Positions 11,087 to 23,544 of a stretch of 64,000 nucleotides of DNA are shown piece by piece; the first letter of the stretch is position 1; every line of letters starts with the position of its first letter. This DNA is from Berberis thunbergii (lineage: Eukaryota; Streptophyta; Magnoliopsida; Ranunculales; Berberidaceae), in assembly GCA_003290165.1 (NCBI GenBank), contig QNQO01010677.1, forward strand, positions 1-64,000. Reading direction: 5' to 3'. Below the pieces are notes generated by a model that ran no database searches, had not been told where the DNA came from, and saw only the letters and a program-made list of their open reading frames with translations. A program made the position numbers and the translations under genes.

Positions 11087-11304
11087 GTGAATGCATCAAA
11101 CCAAATCAATAAAGAGAAACTAAGTCACTTTGACCAAGTTGTATACTTCTAGACCAGGAAAGTCATGGAGCTCCATCGGGAAATCTCAACTAGGAATGAA
11201 CCCAATTCCATTTTGCAGAAATGATCCTAAGCATGGTGTTCTTATTTCCCTAGAGATGTAGTTTGACAAAAGGCCTGAGAGTATTGGGACAAGCAAATTG
11301 TATA

Positions 11305-11809
11305 TGATGATACATCAAATAAGACTATCATCACGACCATACAAGTGGCAGAGATCGCCTATCACGAGGACTAAGTATCCTAAGCCCGGACCAACTTACA
11401 AATCCCAAAAAGAGCTTGTCAGAACAAATCATAGTCAGAGCCCAAATCCAGGCCCAACAAAGCTTTACCTTAAAGAAGAGGAAAGTTACAAAGAAAAATA
11501 GTCGTGCAGGGAGTTACTCCCCCAAGGACGTATCTTCATAAAAGAGAAGACTGCTACAAAGAACGTCTCCCCTCGTTGAGCCTTACACGCTTAAGTCACA
11601 TAAAGATTTAATAACGACCACTATATAAGGTAAAATGAACATTCGACAAAGGTATGCAATTTTAATTAAGTTTTGTTCAAATTAATTTCCATCTCAAACA
11701 GAGTTACTGACTTAAGAATCGGAGTGCCTTCGGCCAGCAAACGGGTGGTCTTTGGCAATCTAACATTTGTTTTGCAAGTCAAATTTACGGGAGACTAGAT
11801 TTGGTTGCA
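11305..11809 (+). repeat. 5' LTR of Tat/Retand copy A
   Basis: Starts TGATGATACATCAAATAAGA and ends AGATTTGGTTGCA. It is clearly similar along its length to 29262-29779 and to the reverse complement of 54707-55215. It carries a TATA box (TATATAAGG at 11622) that fits transcription initiation within the LTR. Confidence 0.8.
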
Positions 11810-11908
11810 TCAGTTTGGCACTGTTTGTGGGAAACAACATTTTCCTTTAAAAAATTGTTTGTAGTTGGAAACCTCCTTAGTTCTAACTCCCGATAAAAAG
11901 TTAGAACA

Positions 11909-13480
11909 ATGGAACACTCTACAGACCCCCAACCTAGCAATAATCAAGGCAAATCTTCCACTAGCAAAGCTGAATTGCCAATAGTGCATGCTTTAAACCC
12001 GGAGATAACCGGGCCAACCATATCGAGTAACAGAGAGTCACAACATGGAGTGGTAGCCCAGTCATCTCAGACATCTGGCAGCACTGCCATAGACCCTCGT
12101 GTGGATCATCTCATGACCCAGATGGATCGCCGATCAAACTGGTGGACAAACTCACCCAGAAGTGTGCTCAATCCACTGACCACGTCCAAACACCACCACA
12201 ACAAAACTCTACCTACCGCGTTCGAGAAAAAAATGAAGTTGTTGCAGAACTTAAATAAGTGAATCTCGAAGGAAGTGAACCGCAGGTAGATGGCCTCTAA
12301 AGTGAAGGGGCCCTGCACAAGTTTCATTCAGGATTGGAGTCACAGATCCCAACATGTTGTACGAACTAGCCAGACCGTCATTCTCTGACGCACTCATGGT
12401 GACTCCTCTACCAAAAAAATTCACTCCACCAAAGTTCGAAGCATAAGATGGCACCACCAATCCGATGGACCATCTACGACACTTCCACCACATGATGGCA
12501 TTGAAAGAGAGCACAAAGACATCCTATGCCGAACATTTCCAACTAGTCTCACCTCCACGGCGATGAGTTGGTTCAACAGCCTACCACTGAAGTCGACAGA
12601 CTCCTTCCAAGCGCTAGCCACTGCCTCATCATGAGGTTCATTGGCAGTCAGTAGATGAGAAATGGCCAACTTGCTTCACATTTGACAAAAGCTCGAAGAG
12701 ACTATAAGGGATTACACCACTCGTTGTACTGATGGGTTGACCATGATTGACGGCTACAGCGATGACAAGGCCATTGCCACCTTCACCATCGGACTAAATA
12801 GATGATCATTTTACAAGTCCTTGAATCTAGACCCTCCAAAGAATATTGCAATATTGTTAAAAACCACTCATAAATTTGAGGGTGATGTTAGCTGGCAAAA
12901 AGAAGATCGAATTCGAAGGAGAGGACCATTCAAAGATACGAGAGAGGAGAGAAGAAAAAAATTAGAGACGAAAGTCCTCGGGAAGAAAATGCTCAGTCGA
13001 AAATGCATCATACCAACGGCAGATCCCAATTCAACTAGCGGTAACCAGAAAAGCTACAATCTGCAAGGCCCGGACACGAAAGGGTGACGAGTGTGGTGAA
13101 GAATACGTGTAAACCATACACGACTTTGAAAACGAGTCGAGCAAGCATACTACAATCCATGACAAAATGGGATGATTTAAACTGGCCGCTAAAAATGAGA
13201 GGAAACCCGGATGGGCAAGATAAAAGCAAGTACTGATCTTTCCACAAGCATTACAGGCACGACACTGAAGACTGCTAAAATTTGAAGGACAAAATTGAGC
13301 ATTGGATTCAAAGAGGGCGACTCGAAGAATTCGTTGGGCTGCCAGACAAGCAGGCTAAGGGAAAAGATAAGGTACACACCACTGCATGGTCAAAAGAACA
13401 ACCCAGAGAACTAATATATGCCCTCTACTGCATAGTTGGAGAAAACGATCGGTCTGACCGATCAAAGAAGTGATCAACGG
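11909..13480 (+). pseudogene. Degenerate Tat-type gag
   Basis: An ATG at 11909 opens a 117-codon leader (MEHSTDPQPSNNQGKSS...). About 12390-12560 reads TPLPKKFTPPKFEA, stop, DGTTNPMDHLRHFHHMMALK. This is the conserved core of plant gypsy gag proteins (Retrotrans_gag family). A basic segment lies at 12880-13080. Then 13230-13340 reads FHKHYRHDTEDC, stop, NLKDKIEHWIQRGRLEEF, the zinc-knuckle-like end of Tat gags. Many stops and frame changes occur. Gag would form the particle shell around the element's RNA. Confidence 0.75.
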
Positions 13481-13589
13481 CACCGGCCACTCAAGCTAAT
13501 CTAAATCAAAACAGAAAAACTAGCACCATCAAGCGAGACCAGAAAGTCACTACAATAACTACAATAACCAGAAGTGATCAACCAACTGA

Positions 13590-13865
13590 TTATGTTTGAG
13601 GGTCTAGCTTACGAATGAGAACTTGATCCAAATTATCCCTGACAAGGCCAACAACACCTTCTCTATCATTGACTACAGAACTGACGTAAACAAATTTGAT
13701 TCAGTGAATAAACTTGATACCATTGCAAGGTTTGGAACCCAGAAGTTCATGGAAGCCTATGCGGCTGGCACTGATGTGAGCATGATTGGACAATTCAGTG
13801 TTGAATTCTACTAAGCTTACCTTGTTACCGAGGAAATAACCAATCGAAGCACCTTGAAGATCCCA
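13590..13865 (+). pseudogene. HSP90 ATPase-domain fragment, left part
   Basis: The translation reads MFEGLAYE, stop, ELD, then (frame change) IQIIPDKANNTFSIID, TIARFGTQKFMEA, AAGTDVSMIGQFSVEFY, stop, AYLVTEEITN. This is the N-terminal ATP-binding domain of cytosolic HSP90, including the region of the conserved GVGF loop (here SVEF). The DSGIGM segment is scrambled (DYRTDV). It stops at the left end of CACTA 2 and resumes on the other side at 24766. It lies on the same strand as the retroelement and replaces its pol region. Confidence 0.88.
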
Positions 13866-13887
13866 CACTACAACACAAATGCTCATT

Positions 13888-14215
13888 AATAGCGTTTCAA
13901 AAACGCTATTGTAGGCTATTATAGTGTTTTAGAAAACGCTGTGTCTGCCGGAGCTATCATAAATACAGGGTTATTTATAGCTTTTTAGAAACGCTATTAT
14001 AAGTAGACCATTTAGACTTTCTGAATTGTATATTGTACAATAGCGTTTCTGAAACGCTATTGTATACTATACAATAGTGTTTGAAAAGCGTTATTGTTTA
14101 GGTTGTGATAGAACTTAAAAAATGCTATTGTATAGTTACCAATAGCATTTATGAAACGCTATTATCTTCTCTCACGTGGCATTTAACAAATGTTATTGTA
14201 TTAGTTTCTATAGCA
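13888..14215. repeat. Subterminal repeats, left end of CACTA 2
   Basis: At least six copies of ATAGCGTTTCTGAAACGCTAT-like palindromes. The right end has decayed equivalents at 24560-24750 (AGCTTTTTAGCATTGCAACGCTATT). Confidence 0.8.
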
Positions 14216-14699
14216 ATTCTCAAGGCCTTTTTTTCTATAGCACTCATCAAGTGCTATCAAATGACTTTTTATAACATCTTATAAGTTTTATTTCTAGAAA
14301 ATAAAAACTAAATGTGCCAAACACTTTTCCATGAACGACGAGGCACAATAATGTAATTAATTTGTATTACATCGAGTCACCAAATCTATCAAATAATAAA
14401 GATCAGACTACATTTATTTCAATTGATGCATGGTAAACAACCAAACATCGCCCCAAAAGCCTGTACAAACTCTGCCCAAGACACCATACCAATCAGCGCT
14501 CAGCGACAATTTCAACACTACTCCCTCAGCGCAGCAGCCAACGCCGCCACCGCCAAACAGTCCATAGCGAGCCAATACACCAAGGATAAAAGACTTGATA
14601 AGCCAATTGGCAAGTACTTAAGCATTGCTCCACAGCTTGCAAACCGAATTTGCAACTTACAAGCACAAAAATGCAACTTGCAGTCACAATGTTCAACCA

Positions 14700-15730
14700 C
14701 ATTTCTGCTAATGCTTCTCCCATACAAAAGAACTGGCCTCCCAAAAGTAAGAGTGTTCTTCCTGATTGTTGTTGCACCTTCTCATTGCATGTTTTGCAAT
14801 CCAAGGTCTCCACAATAGCATCTACAACTTCTTCTCTATACAAACTTGATTGTAAATGGTCTCCCTGAAACATAGTTGTTGTCCATTCAATAACTCTTAG
14901 AGAATTTGAAAGGTCTACTAACTGCTCCATAGATATGAGGAAGCAGTTTTTGATAAATACCAGAAGATCAAGTTGTAATAAATTGGATGCCACTAATGGA
15001 CGCTGTTCAAGTGGAGCGTGCTGGAGGTATACTAACAAGATGTACATGGTATCCAAGAAACCTCCATGATCTTTTAAACTGTTTAGGCAACAACATATCT
15101 TTTAAACCTCCATGGTATCCTGTATATTGGATGGCTAACAACATACCTGCTGCTTGGGGACTGCATTAGACGGCTAACAAAGACTGCAACTGGTCACCAC
15201 CAAACTCCAGAACCTGAAAAACCAATGGAACCTGAAAAACCAATGGAACCCAGTCTACTGATAGCATTTGCTTAGCTTTGGACTTCAATAGGTAAAGCGG
15301 AACCGATGACTTCAGAAACAAACTACTACTACTAAGAAGTTTCATGAAGATTTCGAGTTGTGGGTCTGACTTCAGTACTATCTCCTTGTTAGCTTAATTT
15401 CTCGATACCAATTCTGCCAAAATTGAGATTACTAACTCCAAAATCTCATCATCATTAGAAGCAAACACAACCTCGAGCATTCCGCCGATCAAAGAAACGT
15501 TTGACAAAATTGATTCAAGAATAGGATCCCCATGTGAGTCCAACCAAGCTTTGGCAATCACTCGCACTGAGACTCAATTTCAGTGCTTGATGGTACAACT
15601 TTTCTATGACTTCAAGTTCTTTACCAGTCAAAGAGACCCAATTTATCAAGCAGAATCTCTGTCTCCATGCGGTCAAAAATAAAATAGCATATACATCCAT
15701 ATCTTCCAGTCTGAGCAAGAAGTGAAACAA
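14700..15730 (-). pseudogene. LIN/CERBERUS-like E3 ubiquitin ligase fragment
   Basis: Minus-strand exon pieces read in order: about 15730-15530 (TAWRQRFCLINWVSLTGKE, LEVIEKLYHQALKLSLSASD); about 15530-15150 (LVISILAELVSRN, stop, ANKEIVLKSDPQLEIF, KSKAKQMLSVDWVPLVLQVL); about 15056-14960 (LLVYLQHAPLEQRPLVASNL, LQLDLL); and about 14876-14700 (SLYREEVVDAIVETLDCKTC, KVQQQSGRTLLLLGGQF). These match the helical-repeat region of the plant U-box/WD40 protein family LIN-1 (CERBERUS), involved in protein ubiquitination. The U-box and WD40 domains are absent. Stops are present. This is the last fragment in transcription order. Confidence 0.78.
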
Positions 15731-15905
15731 GAATCAATCAATTTATTGTCATTCATTAGCTTTTCACTGAACCACAAATGTTAAATGAATTTGGAGTCAC
15801 AGATTACTAATGAAATTCAAAATTGGAGAAAGGATATCCTTTTCATTCATTCAAATAGAACAATACGGTGAGATTTTGCATTACATTTGGCAGTCATTCA
15901 AACCC

Positions 15906-16621
15906 TCATAAACAATGTCCTAGATAAAGTATTGATTGTAACTTAATGTGGAGACTGAGATGTTGGTTGAGCTTGATATCCCATGAGCTCCCTCGAAATA
16001 ATTCATTGGAGAGCATGCAACGTACATATTCACTTTTGCTGTAACAAGTAGCAAAGAAACCTAGTAAGTGGCACAGGAAACATCCATAAGGATTACACAT
16101 TGCCACTATTGAAAATTTAACTTCCAGTGGAGAAACCAAGAGGCCATACAACATGCGACACATGAAAGGTCTCAATAATCATTTTCTGTTCCATCTTGGA
16201 GATCTTTGATTTATAAATAAAAAAATGTGATACTATACTGGATATCAAATGTTTCAACATCCACCTCCTAGAATGCCACGTCTCTTATGATACGCCTTCT
16301 TTAAGTTCCACCCAGTTATTATTCGGAATGAAAACATCATTATTGAAGCACAAGAAACCATTAGGTATCACAAAAAGTCTTGAAGGGTCAATGGCAATAC
16401 CTGTCCATGAGTCCAACCTTATCTGACAAATTCGGGACAAGAATAGCAAAAATCTGTGTCCTGCCGTTGATCCCTTTTTGGACTTCATTCTGATCAGTTG
16501 AACCCATAGATAATGAAGTATCCAACAGATGCACCTTCACTGCAGAGTCAAACCCAGCAGTGATAAGAAGTGACGATCTTGGATCGTATGCACACCGCCA
16601 AATGAATCTCCCTCTGTACAA
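15906..16621 (-). pseudogene. WDR6-like WD40 protein fragment
   Basis: The main exon piece (16621-16395) reads GRFIWRCAYDPRSSLLITAG, FDSAVKVHLLD, then RTQIFAILVPNLSDKVGLMD. A second piece near 16045 reads SKSEYVRCMLSNE. Together they look like a C-terminal part of the plant WDR6 homologue, a WD40 protein that in other eukaryotes partners a tRNA 2'-O-methyltransferase. The WD motif IWRCAYDPRSSLLITAGFDS is complete, but the rest of the propeller is missing. The identification relies on memory of the family and is less certain than the others. Confidence 0.55.
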
Positions 16622-17689
16622 TTACAAAAGTGAGACAATGGCTTAACTAAACATCTTTTCAACTCAATGGCATGTATAACTTCAATCTTGTATTTATGTA
16701 CAAGTATATATACTACTCGTCCTTATCTTATAAAATCTCTGGACGAAGGCTGTCAATGGATCACATTTGAATTAGGTTAGAATATAATAGATCTGATGAG
16801 CTGGAAGGCCTAGTTGAGGAGCACTGATCAATTGAGGCTCCAATATTCAGGATCAAGATTAATCCTTATATTTGACTGAACCAGGGAACTAGCCATAGGA
16901 GCGAAGCTATTATTTCAAATGAATATCAAATTAAAAAATACTCACATTTAATCTGTCCAGTGTATTCAATTACCATGATACAAGAATTTTGTATTACACT
17001 ATCAACATAAGATGTGCCATAAATCTACAACGGGTAATAGCATGTTAGAACATAATTGTTTTTCAGTCCTGAACAAAAAATAATGTGGCCAGTTCAAATC
17101 AGATTGGAGGATCATCACGTTGAATCATATACCAATTCAACATTAAAATACAGTTCCCACTGCAGAAATTCCAGGTTTAACATGCCCACTGAGCACAAGA
17201 TATCAGAATCATCATCTAGTTAAGAAACGCAAACAGAGAAGATTTCAGAATACAATAAATTGCTTGAAAACCAAATATGTACTTCTAAAGGATGTCACAC
17301 TGGGAAAACAAAATATTACTTGATGGGATTCCATTTAATTCCTCCAGGAAATGGTTAATACAAAGGGAAACATTGCAAATGAAATTTACAAAGGAGCTCA
17401 GATTCATCATATGAATCAAAACTAGCTAATGATGTTAATGTAATAAGTATCCTTAACAAAATACTTAACAGGTTGAAAATGTATTCATAACTGGAAGCTA
17501 TGGTCAGAATTGAGTGTTAGCCTTTTGAGATCTCAAAGGTCAAACTGCATTCAGATGATAGAACACGAACATACTTCTACTGCATCTACCAATTGCAAGG
17601 CTATTCTAGTCATTATGATAGCATGCTATATATAGAATGGATTAACACATTATAAAGGCGGTAAATAAAAATTTACAATGCAATCAAAC
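16622..17689. other. Interior of CACTA 2 without recognisable exons
   Basis: AT-rich sequence with no coding signal on either strand. It probably represents captured introns or spacer between the WDR6-like and SART1 fragments. Confidence 0.45.
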
Positions 17690-19440
17690 TCATCTCTCCT
17701 TTCGATATGTTTTCTTGTGGTTCTCCCAATGTGACATTTTGAGTCTCAGGCGCTTGATTTTTGGAAGCAAGAGCTAGGGAAGCAACAGCCTGCAGACCTG
17801 ACGGTTTTTCCTCCTCCTGCTTCTTCAAAGCTAGTTTTCTAGCTTTCTCTAGAGATTTGTAGAGATCCTAATCTTCATATCCAAAAACAAGAGTTTCCTC
17901 TTCCTCCACTTTAGCTGAAGATATATTTTGACAGAGTGTCTTAGATGCCTCTTCAGCTTTTGTAAAAGCTGTTTGGTATGCATCATTCCTACTTTGCGCC
18001 TCAGATCGCTCTTGTTCTTCTTTGGCGAATTGCCTCTTCTCGTCTTTCCTAGAACCTAGATCCCCAGCACCCAGTCCATCACTGACAGCTTCTGCTTCAA
18101 GGGCATCTAAATCAAGTTTCTCTTTCTTTCTGAGTGCCTTTTTCTTCTTGGGTTTCTTGAGTTGAAGCATTTCCTCTTGTGTATAGTAGTTTGATGATAC
18201 CTTTCCTGATGAATTGAGATCCTCAAACCCACTGGTCGTGGAAACACCTAATATCCTTTTCCTAAGCTGAAAACAGTAACAGTTTTTCTCTTAGAAATAA
18301 ATTATTTGTCACAAAAAAATCCCCTATATTCAACATTACATTGGGAAGGAGATGAGAGTTACCTATTCTAGCTACTTCTTTGTTTTGCCAGTAAAACGCC
18401 CACTTTCATCTAAGGTCACGACCTGAACAAATAAATAATAAAAGATAAGACGATCTACTATATATGCCTATATATTACAAGGTATTACAAAGATCCTATG
18501 CTAGGGCATGGAGCTAACCTCGTCATCAACAGGATCATCATATTGTGGAAGGATTGTCTTCTGAGCACCAGACTCATCATTGAACCTACGAAGAGATAAT
18601 ACAGATGGCAGATATTTTAGTCGTATGAAGCACATTTGTGAGAAAAATACAACAATAATAAGATCAATCTTACTTGTCATCATATATCCCAGTCTTTTTC
18701 TTCGCAGCATTGTAAGCATCATCTCGTTGCTTTTGCTCTCCAATTTCCACATTTTCAAGCATATCAACCTCTGTCAATCAGAATGTCGTTGTAAGATTTT
18801 AAGGAATTAGATTTGATAAACACTGCCTTAAAGAAAATTTCAAGCAAACGATAATTACCATCATTGATGTCACCATCAGCTAATATGCTCTAATTTTTTA
18901 GAGTCAGAACAACTGCTCCGCCTTCAACGACTTTATCAAGACCGTGAAGTACTTTAACTCCAGCAAGGTCCACTGTTAGCAAGAAGAAGAAGAAATAAGT
19001 TGAAGTTTTGATGCCATATATTCATGCATGTAACAAACTAACTGAATAGATCCCTTTGAGTTTGCAACAACAGACCACATGATAAATGCATTTTTCATGT
19101 GATACCGTCGTACTAACGAGGTTTTACACATATATACCCAATCCACACTGAAGTGCAGGGCATAGCGCATATATAAGCGATGGTGTGCATCACTTTCACA
19201 GAAAACCTATGTCTATCAAGATTCTAATACTCATCTAGAATTCTACTACATAATGAGATGTCATAATCTAATACAAGGAACAGTATTGGATTAACAACGA
19301 TGTACACAAATTTCAGTAAATTTTCAAAGAAAATAAAGTAAATGAGGCTTAGGAAGAGCAAGGGCAGTACTCATAGTATGCTGAGCTGACTCATTTTCTT
19401 CATCTTCTTCTAGAACAATATTATCCTGTGGAAGTTGAAT
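17690..19440 (-). pseudogene. DOT2: SART1/DOT2 (snRNP assembly factor) fragment, at least seven exons
   Basis: Exon pieces on the minus strand read in the expected order. 19440-19373 reads QDNIVLEEDEENESAQHT. 18975-18862 reads VDLAGVKVLHGLDKVVEGGA, VVLTLKN. 18773-18674 reads DMLENVEIGEQKQRDDAYNA, AKKKTGIYDD. 18590-18520 reads FNDESGAQKTILPQYDDPVD. 18420-18360 reads VVTLDESGRFTGKTKK, stop. 18268-17868 reads LRKRILGVSTTSGFEDLNSS, then LKKPKKKKALRKKEKLDLDA, LEAEAVSDGLGAGDLGS. 17867-17690 reads DLYKSLEKARKLALKKQEEE. This is the SART-1 family, U4/U6.U5 tri-snRNP protein (Arabidopsis DOT2/MDF). Stops at 17866-17868 and elsewhere disable it. It is the longest captured piece. Confidence 0.88.
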
Positions 19441-19860
19441 CAAAGAGTTATCTTAAATGAAAAAAACCACAAAATAAGTAAAAAATATCACCGCCCAAGA
19501 AAGCAAACTAATCAGAAATGAGGGTCACTAAAACATACCTGCTCCTGGAAAACTCTTGAGAGATGCAAAGCTTATTTATTGTCGTCTATCATATAAATTC
19601 ATCAAATTTTCAAAAATATTAAATATGTAAACATTTCCTTTTTAACACTTATCTTGCTTAACAGATAAGTATTTTGCCTAAATGAACGACATCATGGCCT
19701 TGAAGTTCAAAAAACAATAAATAAAATATACCCTTGGGTTTTCAACCCCAAGCTAATGGATCACATGCCATCCATCTGAAGATGTAATAAAACTTGATAT
19801 GTATCATAACATTTGAAAAGTGTTGCCATGAATATAATTCACTGGTTAGTGTTTCAATTA

Positions 19861-19968
19861 CCTCATCAAATGCCTCAAATATGTCGATACTTGGTTGATG
19901 GATAGTGCAAACTGTTGTCCTTCTTGTGCCAACAACATTCTTTACTGCACGTATAACAATAGTTGCCT
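19861..19968 (-). pseudogene. PDR-type ABCG transporter exon fragment
   Basis: The minus strand reads [35 protein letters not shown]. This is the segment after the Walker B region, with the H-loop ([11 protein letters not shown]), of a full-size plant pleiotropic-drug-resistance ABC transporter. Only this stretch of about 35 codons is recognisable. It is open and well preserved, suggesting a recent capture. Confidence 0.85.
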
Positions 19969-20479
19969 ATCATTTTACAGTTGAAAATAGACGAATGAGG
20001 AATGAGATTAACAAAAATCAGTGTATTTACTTGTAATTTATAAAAACTATTCCCATTTAGGTGGAATGAAATCAGCTCCTAAAGTTTGTAATTACTTTGT
20101 TAGGTCTTAACCTGACCATTAACTATTTTCTAATTACTGACTTCCCGAAATTGTTTCAATTAGATATATTTTGCAGAATAAGAAACTTCTGCTAGCTAAA
20201 GTGTGAGTATTGACACCTCCCCTTCCAGCTAAAAAAAACCTCAACCTGAACAAGGGTAATTAAAAAACGTCTCTGTGTATGTTGAAAGAACCATAACATT
20301 GTGTTAAAAATCAGGCTAGCCAGGGATCAGTTTGTCCATGGTGCCACACAGTACACTTACCTATATGTGTCAATTAAATGCATTTTAACAATTTTGAACT
20401 AAAGAATTTCACTTTCAAAATTCCCTTGGTACATAAGTAACGAAAAAGGGATCCATAGATGCTTCAGTGCCTCTTACCT

Positions 20480-20712
20480 CATAAAGATGTGCTAATCTAA
20501 GGAGCATGTTTCCATCATTCAGTTCCTACAAAACCAAAGTCGGGCATAGTTCTTACAAAAACATGTTCCAACAGTCGCCAACTTTCACTTTATAACGTGT
20601 AAAGATAAGGTTACCTCAAGAGTGATTAGAGCAACATTTGGAGGTAAAGAATAGTCAGGATCCATGGCAGTTGCATTAGTCACATGAAAAGCCTTCCAGT
20701 CTTCCATTTTCG
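20480..20712 (-). pseudogene. Alpha-mannosidase (GH38) fragment, two exons
   Basis: 20712-20613 reads KMEDWKAFHVTNATAMDPDY, SLPPNVALITLE. After an intron, 20531-20480 reads ELNDGNMLLRLAHLYEV. Both belong to the C-terminal region of plant lysosomal/vacuolar alpha-mannosidases of glycosyl hydrolase family 38, which trim N-glycans. The catalytic N-terminal domain is absent. Confidence 0.8.
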
Positions 20713-20934
20713 GCAAGTCAATTGTACGTTTAGAAGATTACAATGTTAGAAAAGGGATTTCCTGGAATAGTTAAGCTTATAAGTTATACCTCATGTGTGA
20801 AAGAAGCACTAGCCATGATCTCTGGCAAATAACCATTAGCTAAAACAACATATATGGACTTTTTGATTTATGTTTTCCAATTATTGCAGCAAAACACAAC
20901 GTTAGGCGTGGCCACGTCTAGGGTCATATTTTCT

Positions 20935-22005
20935 CATCCAGACATGCTTGTGGTTGATTAGAAACTTGACCAACTTGCGTCCGTCAAGGACTGTAGTGAT
21001 CATTGAAGCTGACCGAAACACCACCTTCGCATATACTGGGTCCTCAAATGGAAGAACCTATTCCATTTTGATTGCTTCAATACAATCCTCGTACACCCTG
21101 AGAATCAAAATCAAGTCTAATATTTAGTAATATGAATGTATAAATACATAAACAACACAACAAATAGAAATGGGTGAGAATAGAGAAAGATATAATGATG
21201 ATTATTACTTTAGAAAGAAGTCGAGAAGCTCTTTCGCAAGCATGGGATGTCCCCTAGAAAATGTTGCAAACATGATCCTTTCCTCTTCAAGAACATAAAA
21301 GGAGGGAGCCCATGGTTGTGCCATTGGATTGAGATTGGAAGCTAGGAGTGAAGGACTCCAGGGCTACGCAGTTGGATTGAGGCTTGAAGCTGGCTGTGGC
21401 CTCCAAGGCTGTGCAGTAGGACTGAGATTTGTTGAAGCTTGGGGCACAACATGTTGTTGCAGTGCTGGTTCATTCACCAGGCTCGTCTTTGGATCAGTTG
21501 CAACGTTGACATTGACCATGCTAGCAGCAAACCCCATGGCTCTCCCAATCTCCTTTTCCATTCTACAGATAACTACATCTTGGACAATGTCCTGAAATGC
21601 CTTACTCAAGTTGCCATTCTCCATATCTTTTATGGCACGTAAGGCACTAGCTTTGTTTTCATAGATAAATTAACTGCATTGACATCCTTCTCCCAGTAAG
21701 ACTAGTTGTGACTGCTAACTCCATATCAGGTTGTGGTGCCTGCCTATTGTGTTCCATGAATGCTATGCACTGCCTACCTTATTTTGCTGCCAAACTAACA
21801 CAACATCCTCTTTTTTTAGCAGTATACCAACCATGCTAGGAAAACCCAGCATCTGCATCCACAACCAGAATGCAATTATCTTCGTACACTGTACCAGGTC
21901 ACATCCCAACTTGATCACCATGCGACTGAAAACCTGTCTCTCTAAGTTGTTATACCATTTGGATAGTGCAATTGTGGAAGAAGCACTAGCCATGATCTCT
22001 GGCAA
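20935..22005 (-). pseudogene. RRM-like plant gene fragment, function uncertain
   Basis: Reading the minus strand from an ATG at 21991: MASASSTIALSKWYNNLERQ, then ALWLW-type helical text (IIAFWLWMQMLGFPSMVG). At 21624 it continues MENGNLSKAFQDIVQDVVIC and a Pro/Ala-rich repeat (SLNPTAQPW, three times). At 21310-21208 it reads FYVLEEERIMFATFSRGHPM, LAKELLDFFLK. At 21100-20935 it reads VYEDCIEAIKME, stop, VLPFEDPVYAKVVFRSASMI, LINHKHVWMR. The end has the layout of an RRM-like fold in a plant-specific family. I recognise the pattern but not a name. Stops are present. Confidence 0.5.
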
Positions 22006-22127
22006 ATAAAATATTGATATTAGAAATATGTGGATACATATTTACTTGAACTAGTCATGTATCTTGATCTACAAAGAATTTAATGTCAATATTCAGGACA
22101 AGGACCAGCACTTACCATCTACTTCGA

Positions 22128-23065
22128 TTCCCTTAGGGAAAAATGGAACAGAACCAATAGCGATAATTATGTTCTTCGCAGTTATAACATTATCAGGCAA
22201 GCCAACTTTTCCATATTTCACCTTTTGTGGACCTTAAAAAACAAATCCATGCACGAAACAGTAAAACTAATGAAAGACCAAGTTAACAATGAAACTACAC
22301 TTTTTCCTAACTACTAATGTGTATATACAAACAGAAGGTTTATGCAATTTTATCTTAGATCAAACCAAGTTACAACAAGCAAAACTAACAACAATAGTGC
22401 CTACGCCAGTCAGTATGTCCACTCCTAGAGCTTTCATTGAATTGGTCAAGTTATTTCGATTTTTTGATGCGAGGTTGTTTGCATGATCAACAACCCCTTG
22501 TCTATCATATTCAGCAGCTGCAACCTTTCATCATAAGTTATGTGTCAGAGTCAGATAACACATGAAATAATTAAATTGTAAAGGAATGATCACAAAAACA
22601 GAAAGATAGCCATTAAATCAACCATGCAAGAATGCTAAGATGCAGTTGAAATATCTCCAAGTTTAGAGGTTGTATTTGGAGATACATGCTGATTTGAAAA
22701 CTGTGGCAAGGTTGAAGTATGAAGTCAACAATTAGTCGTTATGTTGGATAAGAATCATTTTTGTTGAATTATCATAAAAGCAATCTGTGAAATTTTGCAT
22801 GGCAAGTGTGAACAAGTAAGGAAAGCGATAATTTGAGAAAACAACTGTGATAGTCATTTTTAATGTTATTCAAATAGAATAAAATTATTTTGTTAAGATA
22901 ATCATGATGTCTTTTTAACTGTAAGCCAAAAGCCTTCATGTGCTGCTCATTCCGAAGTTCACGCATCTGTCCACTGACAGCAAGAAGAGCTTTAGAAGGA
23001 ACACAACCTCTGTTCACACAAGTTCCACCTACTACATCTCCCTCAATTATAGCAATTTTCAAACC
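22128..23065 (-). pseudogene. Plastidial dihydrolipoyl dehydrogenase fragment, three exons
   Basis: The first piece (23065-22917) reads [34 protein letters not shown]. It contains the redox-active disulfide motif GTCVNRGC of lipoamide dehydrogenase. The second (22527-22395) reads [40 protein letters not shown]. The third (22237-22128) reads [39 protein letters not shown]. The sequence type is that of the plastid pyruvate dehydrogenase E3 subunit. Only the N-terminal FAD/disulfide region is present, and the exons are open. Confidence 0.9.
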
Positions 23066-23544
23066 CTGTAACCAATGTGTTTAAGGTTATAGATTTCATG
23101 CATCTTATACATTCTCTTATTAATATCTAATTTGAGCTATGGATGCATGGACCCCCCGATTCTTCCCTTGAATATTGAGTTGGGAAAAGACTATTGTATG
23201 TCTTGCATGCTGTGGGAAAAAAGGGAAAAAACAGATAACCAATTATTAAAAAAAAAAAAAAAATTTGAGCATCAATTTGCGACTGTCACTAATAATGTCT
23301 TGATTGTCACAACTCTCTTCAGATTGTAACAACTAGGGAGGACAAATGTTTCAACATTGTTCACTAGAACAAATAGACATTTAGATTGGCTTTGAATTTA
23401 AATATGGGTGTTTTATAAAACAATCACCATAGAAGACAATATTAAATAATTGAATGGGGTTCTGTAAAATAATCACCATAGAAAATAGTATTGAATAATT
23501 GAATGAATAAAAAATAAAAATAAAAGGCATAATAAATTACTTGC

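Noticed and set aside
14526..15056. 176-codon minus-strand open frame taken as an intact gene
   Set aside because: Only parts match the LIN-like ligase; the open frame runs through intron sequence and lies in a chain of exon fragments with stops nearby.
22289..22486. Plus-strand open frame within the lipoamide dehydrogenase region
   Set aside because: Shadow of the minus-strand exon at 22527-22395.
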